From the NCBI RefSeq assembly GCF_000478605.2, contig NZ_ASHX02000001.1, forward strand, positions 3,201,895 to 3,265,894: a DNA stretch of 64,000 nt, written 5' to 3'. The stretch's first letter is position 1. Every line of letters begins with the position of its first letter. Positions 26,475 to 39,712 of the stretch are shown here, in pieces. This DNA comes from Streptomyces thermolilacinus SPC6. GTDB taxonomy: Bacteria > Actinomycetota > Actinomycetes > Streptomycetales > Streptomycetaceae. The translations under genes and the position numbers were made by a program. A model generated the notes under the pieces. That model saw nothing but the letters and a program-made list of their open reading frames with translations. It ran no database searches and had not been told where the DNA came from.

Positions 26475-27674
26475 ATGACTGAGCACACCGAGGTCGTCGT
26501 CATCGGCGGTGGATACGCCGGTGTCATGGCGGCCAACCGCCTGACGCGGCGCACCGACGTCACCGTGACGCTGGTCAACCCGCGTCCGTCCTTCGTCGCA
26601 CGGCTCCGCCTGCACCAACTGGTGGGCGGCAGCCACGACGCGGTCGTGGAGTACGCGGAGGTCCTGGCCAAGGGCGTTCGCCTGCGGATCGACACGGTGG
26701 CGCGGATCGACGCGGCCGGGCGGCGCGTGGCGCTGGCGAGCGGGGAGGCCCTCCCGTACGACTACCTGGTCTACGCGGCGGGCAGCGGCAGTGCCGAACC
26801 GCTCGTGCCCGGCGCGGCCGAGTTCGCGTACCCGGTGGCCACCCTGGAGGCGGCGCGGCGGCTGCGGTCGGTGATCGACGCCGCGCCGACGACAGCGGCG
26901 GTGACGGTGGCCGGGGCCGGTCCGACGGGCATCGAGACCGCCGCCGAGCTGGCGGAGAAGGGCCTCCGGGTGACCCTGGTCTGCGGCGGTGTACTCGGCC
27001 CGTACCTGCACCCCCGGGCGCGGCGCACGGCCACCAGGCGGCTCAGCGAGCTCGGGGTGACCGTCATCGACGGCTCGGGTTCGAAGGTCACGGGGGTGAC
27101 CCGCCGCGCCGTGTGCCTCGCCGACGGACGTGAACTGCCCAGTGAGGTGACCGTGTGGACCGTCGGGTTCGGCGTGCCGGACCTCGCCGCGCGCAGTGGG
27201 CTGAGCGTGGACGCGGTGGGCCGCCTGCTCACGGACGAGACGCTGACCAGCGTGGACGACGAGCGCATCGTCGCCGCCGGGGACAGCGCGGCACCGTCGG
27301 ACCTGCCGTTCCGGATGAGCGCCTACACCGCGGGCTGCCTGGGCGCGCACGCCGCCGACACGGTGCTCCACCGCATCGCGGGAGAGCCGCCCACGCCCGT
27401 CGATCTGTCGTTCAACGCCATGTGCATCAGCCTGGGGCGCGGCGCCGCCGTCTTCCAGCTCGCGCACAAGGACGACACCGCGATGAGGCTGTACGTCAGC
27501 GGCCGTCCGGGCGCGAAGCTCAAGGAGTTCGCCTGCCAGGCCAGCGTCAAGCACCTGGTGAGCGAGGCGCGTAAGCCCGGCTCGCACAGCTGGCCCAAGG
27601 GCGGGCCCGTACGCCGCAGGCTGCTTGAGGCCAGGCACGGCCAGGAGCCGGTCACCGCCGAAGACGCGGCCTGA
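26475..27674 (+). CDS. NDH-2-like FAD-dependent pyridine-nucleotide oxidoreductase
   Basis: The product has 399 residues from the ATG at 26475 preceded by GCGGAGGAGA. A FAD-binding Rossmann motif is at residues 8-20 (VIGGGYAGVMAANRL), an NAD(P)-binding motif in VTVAGAGPTGIETAAELAEKG at about 140-160, and the FAD-ribityl motif in IVAAGDSA near 273. There is no redox CxxC, so it fits the type II NADH dehydrogenase/ferredoxin-reductase-like group rather than thioredoxin reductases. The physiological acceptor is unknown. It sits with the next gene between two near-identical terminators. Confidence 0.85.
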   Translation: MTEHTEVVVIGGGYAGVMAANRLTRRTDVTVTLVNPRPSFVARLRLHQLVGGSHDAVVEYAEVLAKGVRLRIDTVARIDAAGRRVALASGEALPYDYLVYAAGSGSAEPLVPGAAEFAYPVATLEAARRLRSVIDAAPTTAAVTVAGAGPTGIETAAELAEKGLRVTLVCGGVLGPYLHPRARRTATRRLSELGVTVIDGSGSKVTGVTRRAVCLADGRELPSEVTVWTVGFGVPDLAARSGLSVDAVGRLLTDETLTSVDDERIVAAGDSAAPSDLPFRMSAYTAGCLGAHAADTVLHRIAGEPPTPVDLSFNAMCISLGRGAAVFQLAHKDDTAMRLYVSGRPGAKLKEFACQASVKHLVSEARKPGSHSWPKGGPVRRRLLEARHGQEPVTAEDAA

Positions 27675-27817
27675 CCCGTCCTGCCCGCCCCGACCTGTCC
27701 CGACCTGTCCCGTCCCGTCCCCGTCCCGTCCCGCGCATCCCGTCTCCGGGAGCCCGCCGACGCGTACGACGTCGGTCGGCGCCCAGTCCCCCCTCACCCA
27801 CGATCCGAGGAGTAGGC

Positions 27818-28864
27818 ATGGCCACCCAGGCCCCGCCGGAGTCCGGTACGCCGTCGTCCACCTGGCCGGCGGTGGCCAGAGCGGTCCTTGTGCTCACCGC
27901 GGCCGTCAGCGTGCTGCTCGTCGCCTTCGCCTGGCCGTCGGTGCGGTCGTCCGTGCACGACGTGCCGATCGCCGTCGCCGGGCCGCCCGCCGCGGCCGAC
28001 CGGGTCAGCGCAGCCCTGGAGCGCGGCAGGCCGGGCGCCTTCGAGATCACCGAGGTCGCCGACACCGCGGCCGCCGAACGGCTGATCCGCGACCGGGAGG
28101 TGTACGGGGCGATCGACGTCAGCTCCGGAAAGCCGCAGGTCATCACCGCGTCGGCCGGTGCCGCACCGGTGGCGCAGGCCCTCCAGGGCGTCGCGGCCGC
28201 CCTGGGCCAGGCGCAAGGGCAGGGCGCCGGCCCCGGTTCCGCCCCCGGCACCGGCACCTCGGTCCCCGTCCGGGACCTGGTCGCGCTGCCCGCCGACGAC
28301 CCGCGCGGCGCCGGCCTGGCCGCCGGGGCCCTGCCCCTGGTCATGGGCGGCCTGCTCGCCGCCGTACTGCTGACCCGGCTCGTGAGCGGCACGGCCCGCC
28401 GGGTCGTGGGGGCGCTGGCCTTCGCCGTCACCGGCGGTCTGGCCGTGACCGCGATCCTTCAGTTCTGGTTCGGCTCGCTGAGCGGCTCCTACGCCGTCAA
28501 CTCCGGCGCCGTCGCCCTCGCCGTCGCGGCCACCTCCCTGGCCCTCATCGGCCTCGTGTCGCTGCTCGGGTACGCGGGCTTCGGCGTCGGCGCGGCCGCC
28601 ATGATGCTCATCGGCAACCCCCTGTCCGGCACCGGGACCGCACCCGAGATGCTGCCCGGCTGGTCCGGTGCGCTGGGCCAGTTGATGCCGCCGGGAGCGG
28701 GTTCCTGGCTGCTGCGCTCCACCGCCTTCTTCGACGGCCAGGGCGCCGCCCGGTCCGTCGTCGTCCTGCTGGCCTGGCTCGCCCTGGGCGCGCTGCTCTG
28801 CCTGGCCGCGACCGTGCGCGCCCGCCGGACCCCACCCACCGGCCCGTCACCGGTCCCCGCCTGA
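27818..28864 (+). CDS. ABC-2/YhgE-Pip-like membrane protein
   Basis: The product has 348 residues. One N-terminal helix (about 24-43) is followed by an extracytoplasmic region (about 45-165) that contains GAIDVSS as in YhgE/Pip and DUF3533 proteins. Five further helices at about 168-340 form the ABC-2-like core. No ATPase gene accompanies it. It may be an exporter or phage-receptor-like protein; the family call is tentative. The 143-bp gap from the oxidoreductase gene is filled with CCCGTCCCGTCC repeats. Confidence 0.65.
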   Translation: MATQAPPESGTPSSTWPAVARAVLVLTAAVSVLLVAFAWPSVRSSVHDVPIAVAGPPAAADRVSAALERGRPGAFEITEVADTAAAERLIRDREVYGAIDVSSGKPQVITASAGAAPVAQALQGVAAALGQAQGQGAGPGSAPGTGTSVPVRDLVALPADDPRGAGLAAGALPLVMGGLLAAVLLTRLVSGTARRVVGALAFAVTGGLAVTAILQFWFGSLSGSYAVNSGAVALAVAATSLALIGLVSLLGYAGFGVGAAAMMLIGNPLSGTGTAPEMLPGWSGALGQLMPPGAGSWLLRSTAFFDGQGAARSVVVLLAWLALGALLCLAATVRARRTPPTGPSPVPA

Positions 28865-28986
28865 CCCTGCCCCACACCCGGTCACCCGCAGCCGCCGGAC
28901 GCCTTCGGCAGCGCACCCGTCACCCGCCGTGTCCTCGCACAGTCCACGGCCCGACGAGGGCGCCAACCCCGGCCCCGTACATGACA

Positions 28987-29029
28987 AAGACCCCTCCTAC
29001 CGCGTATCGACGCAGGCGGGAGGGGTCTT
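28987..29029 (-). terminator. Hairpin terminator of tRNA-Ala
   Basis: The arms 28987-29001 and 29015-29029 pair, with one wobble position, around a 13-base loop GCGTATCGACGCA. The 3' end of tRNA-Ala is eight bases away. Confidence 0.88.
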
Positions 29030-29036
29030 CGATCTG

Positions 29037-29109
29037 TGGAGCCTAGGGGAGTCGAACCCCTGACATCTGCCATGCAAAGACAGCGCTCTACCAACTGAGC
29101 TAAGGCCCC
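29037..29109 (-). tRNA. tRNA-Ala(TGC)
   Basis: The 73-nt gene has a complete cloverleaf. The acceptor pairs GGGGCCT with AGGCTCC. The D arm is GCTCAGTTGGTAGAGC. The anticodon loop TTTGCAT gives anticodon TGC, and the T arm is GGTTCGACTCC. CCA is not encoded. Confidence 0.97.
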
Positions 29110-29140
29110 GGGGACCGCCGACGCGCGGTGGTCGCAGACC

Positions 29141-29171
29141 AGAGTACCGGGTGACGGGGGGTGTCCCGCAA
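29141..29171 (-). promoter_or_regulatory. Candidate promoter of tRNA-Ala
   Basis: The reverse strand shows TTGCGG (29166-29171), 19 bp, then TACTCT (29141-29146), about 32 bp upstream of the tRNA. The spacing is one base long, so this is moderate evidence. Confidence 0.5.
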
Positions 29172-29258
29172 AAACATTGGGACTCCCCGCGAGCGACCAC
29201 TCTCCGTAAGATGCTCCGCGAGGTTCGCAGCAGCGAACCCGAGCGATGGGGAGACGCA

Positions 29259-29807
29259 ATGGATGCTGCACAGCAGGAAGCGACCGCCAGAGCCAGAGAG
29301 CTCCAGCGCAGTTGGTACGGCGAACCGCTGGGGGCCCTTTTCCGTCGGCTGATCGACGACCTCGGCCTCAACCAGGCCCGGCTCGCCGCCATACTCGGAC
29401 TCTCCGCCCCCATGCTGTCGCAGCTGATGAGCGGTCAGCGCGCGAAGATCGGGAACCCGGCCGTCGTCCAGCGCGTCCAGGCGCTCCAGGAGCTCGCGAG
29501 CCAGGTCGCCGACGGCAGTGTCAGCGCCGTCGAGGCGGCGGACCGGATGGAGGAGATCAAGAAGTCGCAGGGCGGTTCCGTCCTGACGTCCTCCAGCCAG
29601 TCCACCCCCGGCTCCGGCGCCCCCACCGTGCGCCGCGTCGTACGGGAGATCCAGTCGCTGCTGCGCTCCGTCGCGGCGGCCGGCGACATCATCGACGCGG
29701 CCGACTCGCTCGCCCCCACCCACCCCGAACTGGCAGAGTTCCTCCGGGTGTACGGCGCCGGGCGCACGGCGGACGCGGTCGCGCACTACGAGTCCCACCA
29801 GAGCTGA
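29259..29807 (+). CDS. HTH (XRE-type) DNA-binding protein
   Basis: The product has 182 residues from the ATG at 29259 (MDAAQQEATARARELQRSW) behind GGGGAGACGC. A helix-turn-helix is at about residues 38-60 (LNQARLAAILGLSAPMLSQL). A helical region follows, then a C-terminal segment PTVRRVVREIQSLLRSVAAA. It is a soluble regulator with no visible sensor domain. The Ser/Thr kinase gene starts 56 bp downstream, so it may be a phosphorylation target or cotranscribed regulator; this is inference. Confidence 0.85.
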   Translation: MDAAQQEATARARELQRSWYGEPLGALFRRLIDDLGLNQARLAAILGLSAPMLSQLMSGQRAKIGNPAVVQRVQALQELASQVADGSVSAVEAADRMEEIKKSQGGSVLTSSSQSTPGSGAPTVRRVVREIQSLLRSVAAAGDIIDAADSLAPTHPELAEFLRVYGAGRTADAVAHYESHQS

Positions 29808-29863
29808 CGGCGCGGGCCGACGGCGAGCGACGACGACTGCGGCACGGGGAGCGACACAGCGCG

Positions 29864-31243
29864 ATGGGCGAGGTCTTCGCGGGGCGGTACGAACTGATCG
29901 ACCCGATCGGGCGGGGCGGCATGGGGGCCGTCTGGCGCGCCTGGGACCAGCGGCGCCGCAGGTACGTGGCCGCGAAGGTCCTCCAGCAGAGCGACGCGCA
30001 CACGCTGCTGCGCTTCGTCCGCGAACAGGCCCTGCGCATCGACCACCCGCACGTCCTGGCCCCGGCGAGCTGGGCCGCCGACGACGACAAGGTCCTGTTC
30101 ACGATGGACCTGGTCAGCGGCGGTTCCCTGGCGCACGTCATCGGGGACTACGGGCCGCTGCCGCCGCGCTTCGTCTGCGCGCTGCTCGACCAGCTGCTGT
30201 CCGGTCTCGCCGCGGTGCACGCGGAGGGGGTCGTGCACCGTGACATCAAACCGGCGAACATCCTGCTGGAGGCGACCGGCAAGGGGCGTCCGCATCTGCG
30301 GCTGTCCGACTTCGGCATCTCCATGCGCAAGGGCGAACCGCGCCTGACCGAGACGAACCTGGTGATCGGCACGCCCGGCTACTTCGCGCCCGAGCAACTC
30401 ATGGGCGAGGAGCCGGACTTCCCGGCGGACCTGTTCGCCGTCGGCCTGGTGGCCCTGTATCTGCTCCAGGGCCGGAGGCCCGACTCGCAGGCGCTCGTGG
30501 CGCACTTCATGGCGCACGGCACGCCCAGCGCGCCCGAGGGCATCCCGGAGCCGCTCTGGCAGGTCCTCGCGGGGCTGCTCCAGCCCGACCCGCAGGCCCG
30601 GTTCCGTACGGCGAACGGCGCCCGCAAGGCGCTCGGCTCCGCCGTCGAGCTGCTGCCCGAGACGGCCGGTGACGAGGAGCCGGTCGAGGTCTTCGACCAG
30701 CTCGGTCCGCTGCCGCCGGGGTACGGCCCCGACGGCCCCGTTCCCGTACCGGCGCCCGTGCCCGCGCCCGTACCGGAGCGGCCTTCCGTACCGGCTGCGC
30801 CGACCACACCGGGCGCACCGGCCGTACCGGCCCAGGGGGCGCCGTCGCCGTCCGAGACGGGCGGCTTCCACCTGGCCCCACCGCCCCACCAGCCGCAACC
30901 GCAACACCAGGCCCAGCCGCAGCACCAGCCCGCCGGGGCCCACCAGCCGTACGCGCCCTACCCGGCAGCGCCCTACCCGGCAGCGCCCTACCCGGCAGCG
31001 GCGTACCCGGCCCCGGCGTACCCGGCCCCGGCGTACGCCACGCCCCAGCACCCGGCCACACCGCTGGCCCCCGGAACGGCACCCGCACCCGCACCCGGCG
31101 GCCACGTCCCGGTCACGGCACCCACCGCGCCCGTACCGGCTCCGCCCCGGAGGCCGGGCCCGCCGCGCGCGGTGGCCGTGCCGGTTCTGCTGCTGGCCCT
31201 GGCCTGTTACGCCGTCGGAATCTGGGCCCTCACGCAGATGTGA
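29864..31243 (+). CDS. Ser/Thr protein kinase with Pro-rich linker and C-terminal membrane anchor
   Basis: The product has 459 residues. The kinase domain covers about 6-265 and looks catalytically intact: GRGGMGAVWRAW, VAAK lysine, HRDIKPANILLEATGKG, DFG in LSDFGISM, and GTPGYFAPEQ. A Pro/Ala/Gln/Tyr-rich linker contains 15-bp DNA repeats (PYPAA units). A C-terminal transmembrane helix (about 436-456) ends the protein with almost no exterior residues. It has no PASTA or sensor domain. It is convergent with the secreted-protein gene downstream. Confidence 0.92.
   Translation: MGEVFAGRYELIDPIGRGGMGAVWRAWDQRRRRYVAAKVLQQSDAHTLLRFVREQALRIDHPHVLAPASWAADDDKVLFTMDLVSGGSLAHVIGDYGPLPPRFVCALLDQLLSGLAAVHAEGVVHRDIKPANILLEATGKGRPHLRLSDFGISMRKGEPRLTETNLVIGTPGYFAPEQLMGEEPDFPADLFAVGLVALYLLQGRRPDSQALVAHFMAHGTPSAPEGIPEPLWQVLAGLLQPDPQARFRTANGARKALGSAVELLPETAGDEEPVEVFDQLGPLPPGYGPDGPVPVPAPVPAPVPERPSVPAAPTTPGAPAVPAQGAPSPSETGGFHLAPPPHQPQPQHQAQPQHQPAGAHQPYAPYPAAPYPAAPYPAAAYPAPAYPAPAYATPQHPATPLAPGTAPAPAPGGHVPVTAPTAPVPAPPRRPGPPRAVAVPVLLLALACYAVGIWALTQM
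30956..31039 (+). repeat. 15-bp tandem repeats coding for PYPAA units
   Basis: Three copies of a CCCTACCCGGCAGCG-type unit are followed by two copies of a GCGTACCCGGCCCCG variant, inside the kinase linker. The period of 15 preserves the frame. Confidence 0.75.
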
Positions 31244-31244
31244 G

Positions 31245-32792
31245 CTACCAGCCCCGGCCCTGCGGCGGCCCGAACCCGGAGGACGCGTCCTGCGACGGCG
31301 GCACGGACCCGCCGGCCGCCCCCGCCGCCCCGTCCGCGCGCCGCCGCGCCAGCACCGTCCACAGCCCGATCCCGCCCAGCAGCACCGTCCCGGTCCCGAT
31401 CCCGCCCGCCGCGACGAGCCCCATCGTGCCCGTGTCCCCGGCCGCCGCGCCGCTCTGGCCCTCCGCCGCCGCCTCCCGGTCGTCCTCGGTGACCGCGAAG
31501 ATCCCGGCCGGACCGGCGTACGGCGGCGCCGGCTTGGGCTCGCCCTCGACGTTCACCCGCAGCGTCAGCCCGTACGGCTTCCTGCCGAACTTCTCGCCGA
31601 CCTTCGGGCTGAGGCTGACGCGCAGGTAGTACCAGCCCGCGAAGCGCAGCGCGCTCGTCTCGGTGCTGGAGCTGAAACGGTTCTCGTACGCGACCGGCGG
31701 CAGCGGGTCGAAGGTCTGCGACTTCTGCTTGCCGTCGTACGACATCGAGTCGTCGCTCTCGACCAGCCCGAGCGCCGGGTTGTACAGCGACACGGGCAGC
31801 GCGCCGCCGACGAACCCGTCACCGGCCGAGCTGCCCAGGTCCGCGCTGACGAACAGCTGCTGACCCCAGTCCACGGGGACCCGGTAGAAGCGGCTCTGGC
31901 CGGGCTCGATGCGGTCGGTCCACTCGCCCTCGGAGAGCCCGGGCGCGTCCGCGAAGCCCGCGCCTCCAGCCCGTTCGCGCGGCCCGCCCGCGGGAGGCTG
32001 CGGCGAGGCGCTGGGCCAGTTCTCGGGCGCCTCGGTCGGCCCGGCAGCCTTGAGCCCCGGCTCCCGTACGTGCCGGAGCTCCAGTCCCCAGGGCTCCTCC
32101 GACGACGACTCCTTGCCGTCCCGCTCGACCACGACGTAGTACGACCCGGCCTCCTGACACAGCGTCCGGTCCTGGTCGAGCGTGCGGTCCACGTACCCGG
32201 CGACCGGCCGGGCGAACTCGGCGGAGCCGAACCGCAGCGTGGTCGTCCCGCAGTCGGCCCCGTCCCGGTCCTGGAGGGCAACATCCAGCTCGTCCTGGAA
32301 CGACAGCCTGGCGCCCTTGGGCGGTACGGCGACGACGGAGACGTACGCGTGGCTGGCGGCGTCCAGGTCCACGCGGTAGATCAGCTTGCCGTCCTTCGGG
32401 ACGGCGTCCTTGTACACGGCACCGGCGTCCAGCCGCTGGGCGTCGCTCGTGGTCGAGGCGCCCTTCACGGGCCGCGCGTCCTCGGCGAAGGTGTACGGGG
32501 CGGGCTCACCGGCCGCGAGGGCCTGCGGAGCGTACGTACCGGAGGCGAGGGCGACCGCTCCGGCCACCACGCCCACCACACCGGCCCGCCACCCGCCGCC
32601 CGAGCCGAAGACCCGCCACGCGCGCGTAGCGCCCGCCGAGCGCGCCCCGCGCCCGCTCACCGCGGTGCCTCGCACGCTCACCACCAGGCCGCGGCCGGTC
32701 GCCGCCGTGCCGCCCGCGCGCGCGGTCGTCGTCCCGTCGGCCACTGCCGTTCCGTAGCCCGCCGCGCCGCGGCTCAAGCCCCGCCCGTTCAC
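31245..32792 (-). CDS. Secreted, C-terminally membrane-anchored protein of unknown function
   Basis: The product has 515 residues from a GTG at 32792 preceded by GAGGGGAAGC. A long basic n-region is followed by a hydrophobic signal-like segment (GVVGVVAGAVALASGTYAPQ) with an Ala-X-Ala cleavage text ALAAG. Two beta-rich extracytoplasmic repeats contain SYYVVVERDG and GWYYLRVSLSP. A C-terminal helix (AAGGIGTGTVLLGGIGLWTV) is followed by positively charged residues and an Ala/Gly tail. No protease, von Willebrand or binding motif is recognisable. The start is uncertain: a GTG about 40 codons later would give a shorter signal peptide. Confidence 0.65.
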   Translation of the reverse strand: MNGRGLSRGAAGYGTAVADGTTTARAGGTAATGRGLVVSVRGTAVSGRGARSAGATRAWRVFGSGGGWRAGVVGVVAGAVALASGTYAPQALAAGEPAPYTFAEDARPVKGASTTSDAQRLDAGAVYKDAVPKDGKLIYRVDLDAASHAYVSVVAVPPKGARLSFQDELDVALQDRDGADCGTTTLRFGSAEFARPVAGYVDRTLDQDRTLCQEAGSYYVVVERDGKESSSEEPWGLELRHVREPGLKAAGPTEAPENWPSASPQPPAGGPRERAGGAGFADAPGLSEGEWTDRIEPGQSRFYRVPVDWGQQLFVSADLGSSAGDGFVGGALPVSLYNPALGLVESDDSMSYDGKQKSQTFDPLPPVAYENRFSSSTETSALRFAGWYYLRVSLSPKVGEKFGRKPYGLTLRVNVEGEPKPAPPYAGPAGIFAVTEDDREAAAEGQSGAAAGDTGTMGLVAAGGIGTGTVLLGGIGLWTVLARRRADGAAGAAGGSVPPSQDASSGFGPPQGRGW

Positions 32793-32940
32793 GCGCTTCC
32801 CCTCGTCGTCCGCCTGGCCGCACCATCCTGCCCCCCGCCCCCGGCCGCTGTCTGCGACGACGCCCGATTGGCCCGCCTTGCCCCCTGCGACCCCCAGGCC
32901 GACCGCCCAACCGGCACCCGGCCCGACACCCGCAAAGAAG

Positions 32941-32975
32941 AAGGGCCCCGGCCGCTTTCCAGCGGCGGGGCCCTT
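32941..32975. terminator. Hairpin between the DLW-39 gene and the secreted-protein gene
   Basis: The arms 32941-32956 and 32961-32975 (AAGGGCCCC...AGCGGCGGGGCCCTT, one bulged G) enclose TTCC. It probably ends the leftward DLW-39 transcript. Confidence 0.78.
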
Positions 32976-32991
32976 CATGCTTGTGGCGCGC

Positions 32992-33120
32992 TCACGAACC
33001 TGCGGGCACGGAGTCGGTCGCCTCCGTCCACAGATCCTGCTCGGCGCGATCCGCCTGGATCTGGCGGTACACGAGGAGCCCGCCGATGGCGGCCAGTGCG
33101 ACCAGGAGAAGCTTCTTCAC
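32992..33120 (-). CDS. DLW-39 family micro-protein, 42 aa
   Basis: The reading begins with the GTG at 33120 (VKKLLLVALAAIGGLLVYRQ). A membrane helix near the N terminus is followed by QADRAEQDLWTEATDSV, which includes the Asp-Leu-Trp motif that names the family. It is found throughout Actinobacteria downstream of gyrA, and its function is unknown. A TATAGT element at 33167-33172 on the same strand could be its -10. Confidence 0.85.
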   Translation of the reverse strand: MKKLLLVALAAIGGLLVYRQIQADRAEQDLWTEATDSVPAGS

Positions 33121-33177
33121 CGCGCGACCTCGTCTTTCGTTGACGTAGGAGACCTTATGGCGCCCGACTATACACAC

Positions 33178-33556
33178 CGACCGATACCAATCGGTGACCT
33201 ATCTCCCTACGACAATACGCCTACGTCCCTACGCCCCCGTCCCGACGCCCCCACCGACCGGCCACGCGGCCGCTCCGACCGCCCCTACGGCACCCACGCG
33301 CAGTGGCGGTCGCCCCGGCCGGACGCGCAGTCGCAGACGGCGAACCGACGCCCTTGACGCCGAAGACGTGTTCCGCTGCGCGTGGGTTGCCCGAGCCGGA
33401 GCCGGTCGCGATGCCTTCCACGCCGTCGGCCCCAGACGGAGCCGTCCCGCTCGCTGCCCGCAACAGCCCGACGACCCGCCTCGTCACCGCCGTCTCCCCG
33501 GACGAGCCGAGAACACCGCCGACAACGCGCCGAGACGCACCGCCTCCGACAACGCC
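33178..33556. other. Intergenic region without a recognised gene
   Basis: About 380 bp of Pro/Arg/Gly-coding low-complexity DNA in all frames between the DLW-39 leader and the tRNA-Ile terminator. Apart from the TATAGT element noted for the DLW-39 gene, nothing stands out. Confidence 0.4.
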
Positions 33557-33586
33557 GAAGGCCCCGGTCTTCCGACCGGGGCCTTC
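33557..33586 (-). terminator. Hairpin terminator of tRNA-Ile
   Basis: The 13-bp perfect arms 33557-33569 and 33574-33586 (GAAGGCCCCGGTC and its complement) enclose TTCC, eight bases beyond the tRNA 3' end. Confidence 0.9.
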
Positions 33587-33593
33587 GATTCTG

Positions 33594-33667
33594 TGGGGCT
33601 AACAGGATTTGAACCTGTGGCCTCATCCTTATCAGGGATGCGCTCTAACCAACTGAGCTATAGCCCC
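33594..33667 (-). tRNA. tRNA-Ile(GAT)
   Basis: The 74-nt gene has a complete cloverleaf. The acceptor pairs GGGGCTA with TAGCCCC. The D arm is GCTCAGTTGGTTAGAGC. The anticodon loop CTGATAA gives anticodon GAT, and the T arm is GGTTCAAATCC. CCA is not encoded. Confidence 0.97.
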
Positions 33668-33691
33668 TCCGCGCTGCGCGCTGACCTCTGA

Positions 33692-33720
33692 AGATTAGCG
33701 CACAGGACGGCTCCAGCCAA
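33692..33720 (-). promoter_or_regulatory. Promoter of tRNA-Ile
   Basis: The reverse strand shows TTGGCT (33715-33720), 17 bp, then TAATCT (33692-33697) embedded in CTAATCTTCAGA. This is the same -10 context as the tRNA-Leu promoter. The -35 lies five bases past the DUF3566 stop. Confidence 0.72.
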
Positions 33721-33725
33721 AATCG

Positions 33726-34385
33726 CTACTCGTCCTCGGCGAGCGTCAGCTCGACGCCGCCCACGAAACCGGCCGCCAGGTTGTAGATGAAGGCGCCGAG
33801 CGTGGCCAGCGCCGTGGCGAGCACGACGTCGATCACGGCAATCACCGACGTGAAGATGAGGACGCGCGGCAGCGACAGGAACGCCTGGAGGTCGAACCCG
33901 TTGCTCTCGGTGGAGCCGGTCGCGTCGCTGATCGTCGCGCCGACCGTCGAGAAGACGCCCATGGCGTCCATGACCATCCACAGCACGGCCGCCGCGACGA
34001 CCGTGCAGATGCCCAGCGCGATGGAGAGCAGGAAGCTCACCTTCATCACCGACCACGGGTCCGCCTTGGCGACCCGCAGCCGGGCCTTGCGGGTCCGCGG
34101 CGTCGTCTTGGCGCCCGTACGGGGCCGCCGCACGGCGCCGCCGCCCTGGGTGCCCACCGGGGCGCCCTGGGCCGCGTACGCCTGCGGCGGGTGGTACGGC
34201 TGCGCCGCCTGCTGGGCTGACGGCCGCTCACCGGGGAGCGGGCCGTCGTCGTACGTCTCGTACGGGGGCCTTGCCCCCCGGCTGTCGGTCACCGCAACCC
34301 CCTGGGAGTCCGTGGCAGGGCCACGGGCACCGTTCTTTCCCGAAGCGGCCGAGCCGGCCGAACCGGCGCCCGTGGCTCCGCTCAC
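33726..34385 (-). CDS. DUF3566 transmembrane protein
   Basis: The product has 219 residues. A Gly/Pro/Tyr-rich N-terminal cytoplasmic half precedes the DUF3566 domain at about 100-215, with WSVMKVSFLLSIALGICTVV and, after an extracytoplasmic loop, IFTSVIAVIDVVLATALATL, giving two or three membrane helices. It is the third gene of gyrB-gyrA-DUF3566, starting 3 bp after the gyrA stop. The family is conserved beside gyrA in Actinobacteria; its function is unknown. Confidence 0.9.
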   Translation of the reverse strand: MSGATGAGSAGSAASGKNGARGPATDSQGVAVTDSRGARPPYETYDDGPLPGERPSAQQAAQPYHPPQAYAAQGAPVGTQGGGAVRRPRTGAKTTPRTRKARLRVAKADPWSVMKVSFLLSIALGICTVVAAAVLWMVMDAMGVFSTVGATISDATGSTESNGFDLQAFLSLPRVLIFTSVIAVIDVVLATALATLGAFIYNLAAGFVGGVELTLAEDE

Positions 34386-34388
34386 GCT

Positions 34389-37040
<2,652 letters not shown>

Positions 37041-37081
37041 TGCTGGTCTTCAGTCCTTTCGTACGGTCAGCTGAGACCGAC

Positions 37082-39232
<2,151 letters not shown>

Positions 39233-39233
39233 T

Positions 39234-39262
39234 TACCTACCAGTCTACCGGTAGCGCTGACA
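39234..39262 (-). promoter_or_regulatory. Candidate gyrB promoter
   Basis: The reverse strand reads TGTCAG (39257-39262), 17 bp, TAGGTA (39234-39239), 89 bp before the GTG. A TAGACT element inside the spacer could instead be the -10. The evidence is weak to moderate. Confidence 0.4.
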
Positions 39263-39712
39263 CTCATGGGGGTTTGCCGGTACCTGAGTACGCATGTGCC
39301 GCTCTCAACCGGCGCCCGCCGACTCCCCATATTCGGGACGGGTGTCCAAGAGGCTCACGCGGGCACTCAGCGCTTCGGCATGTCAACCACCCGCTACCAC
39401 CCCCGGCGCCCCCGTCCACCCCCCTTTAGGGCCGCCCGCGAACCACCCCGGTCCTCCCTTACGCAGCAGGTCACGGCGTTGTTCACAGCCCCCGGCCGAC
39501 CTGTGGAAACCGGGGCGGCCACGCACCGCGCCGACGAGGGCCCGTTCGTACCGTCGAATCCGCGCCGCTCCGGGCCCGCGCGGGGGCCGCGAGATGGCCG
39601 GTTCCGCACCTGCGAACGGCTGTGGGCGGGACGCGCATCCCGTCCCGCTCGGTGTGGAGCGGTCAGCGGAAGGGGGCGTACCGGCCGGGGGGGGGGCGGG
39701 CCGGCGCCGGTG
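39263..39712. other. Intergenic region upstream of gyrB
   Basis: About 450 bp with no credible gene. It contains TTGTTCACA (39479-39487) and TGTGGAAAC (39502-39510), both degenerate DnaA boxes. A run of ten G residues occurs at 39686-39695, eighteen bases beyond the dciA stop. Open frames are Pro/Arg-rich only. Confidence 0.45.
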
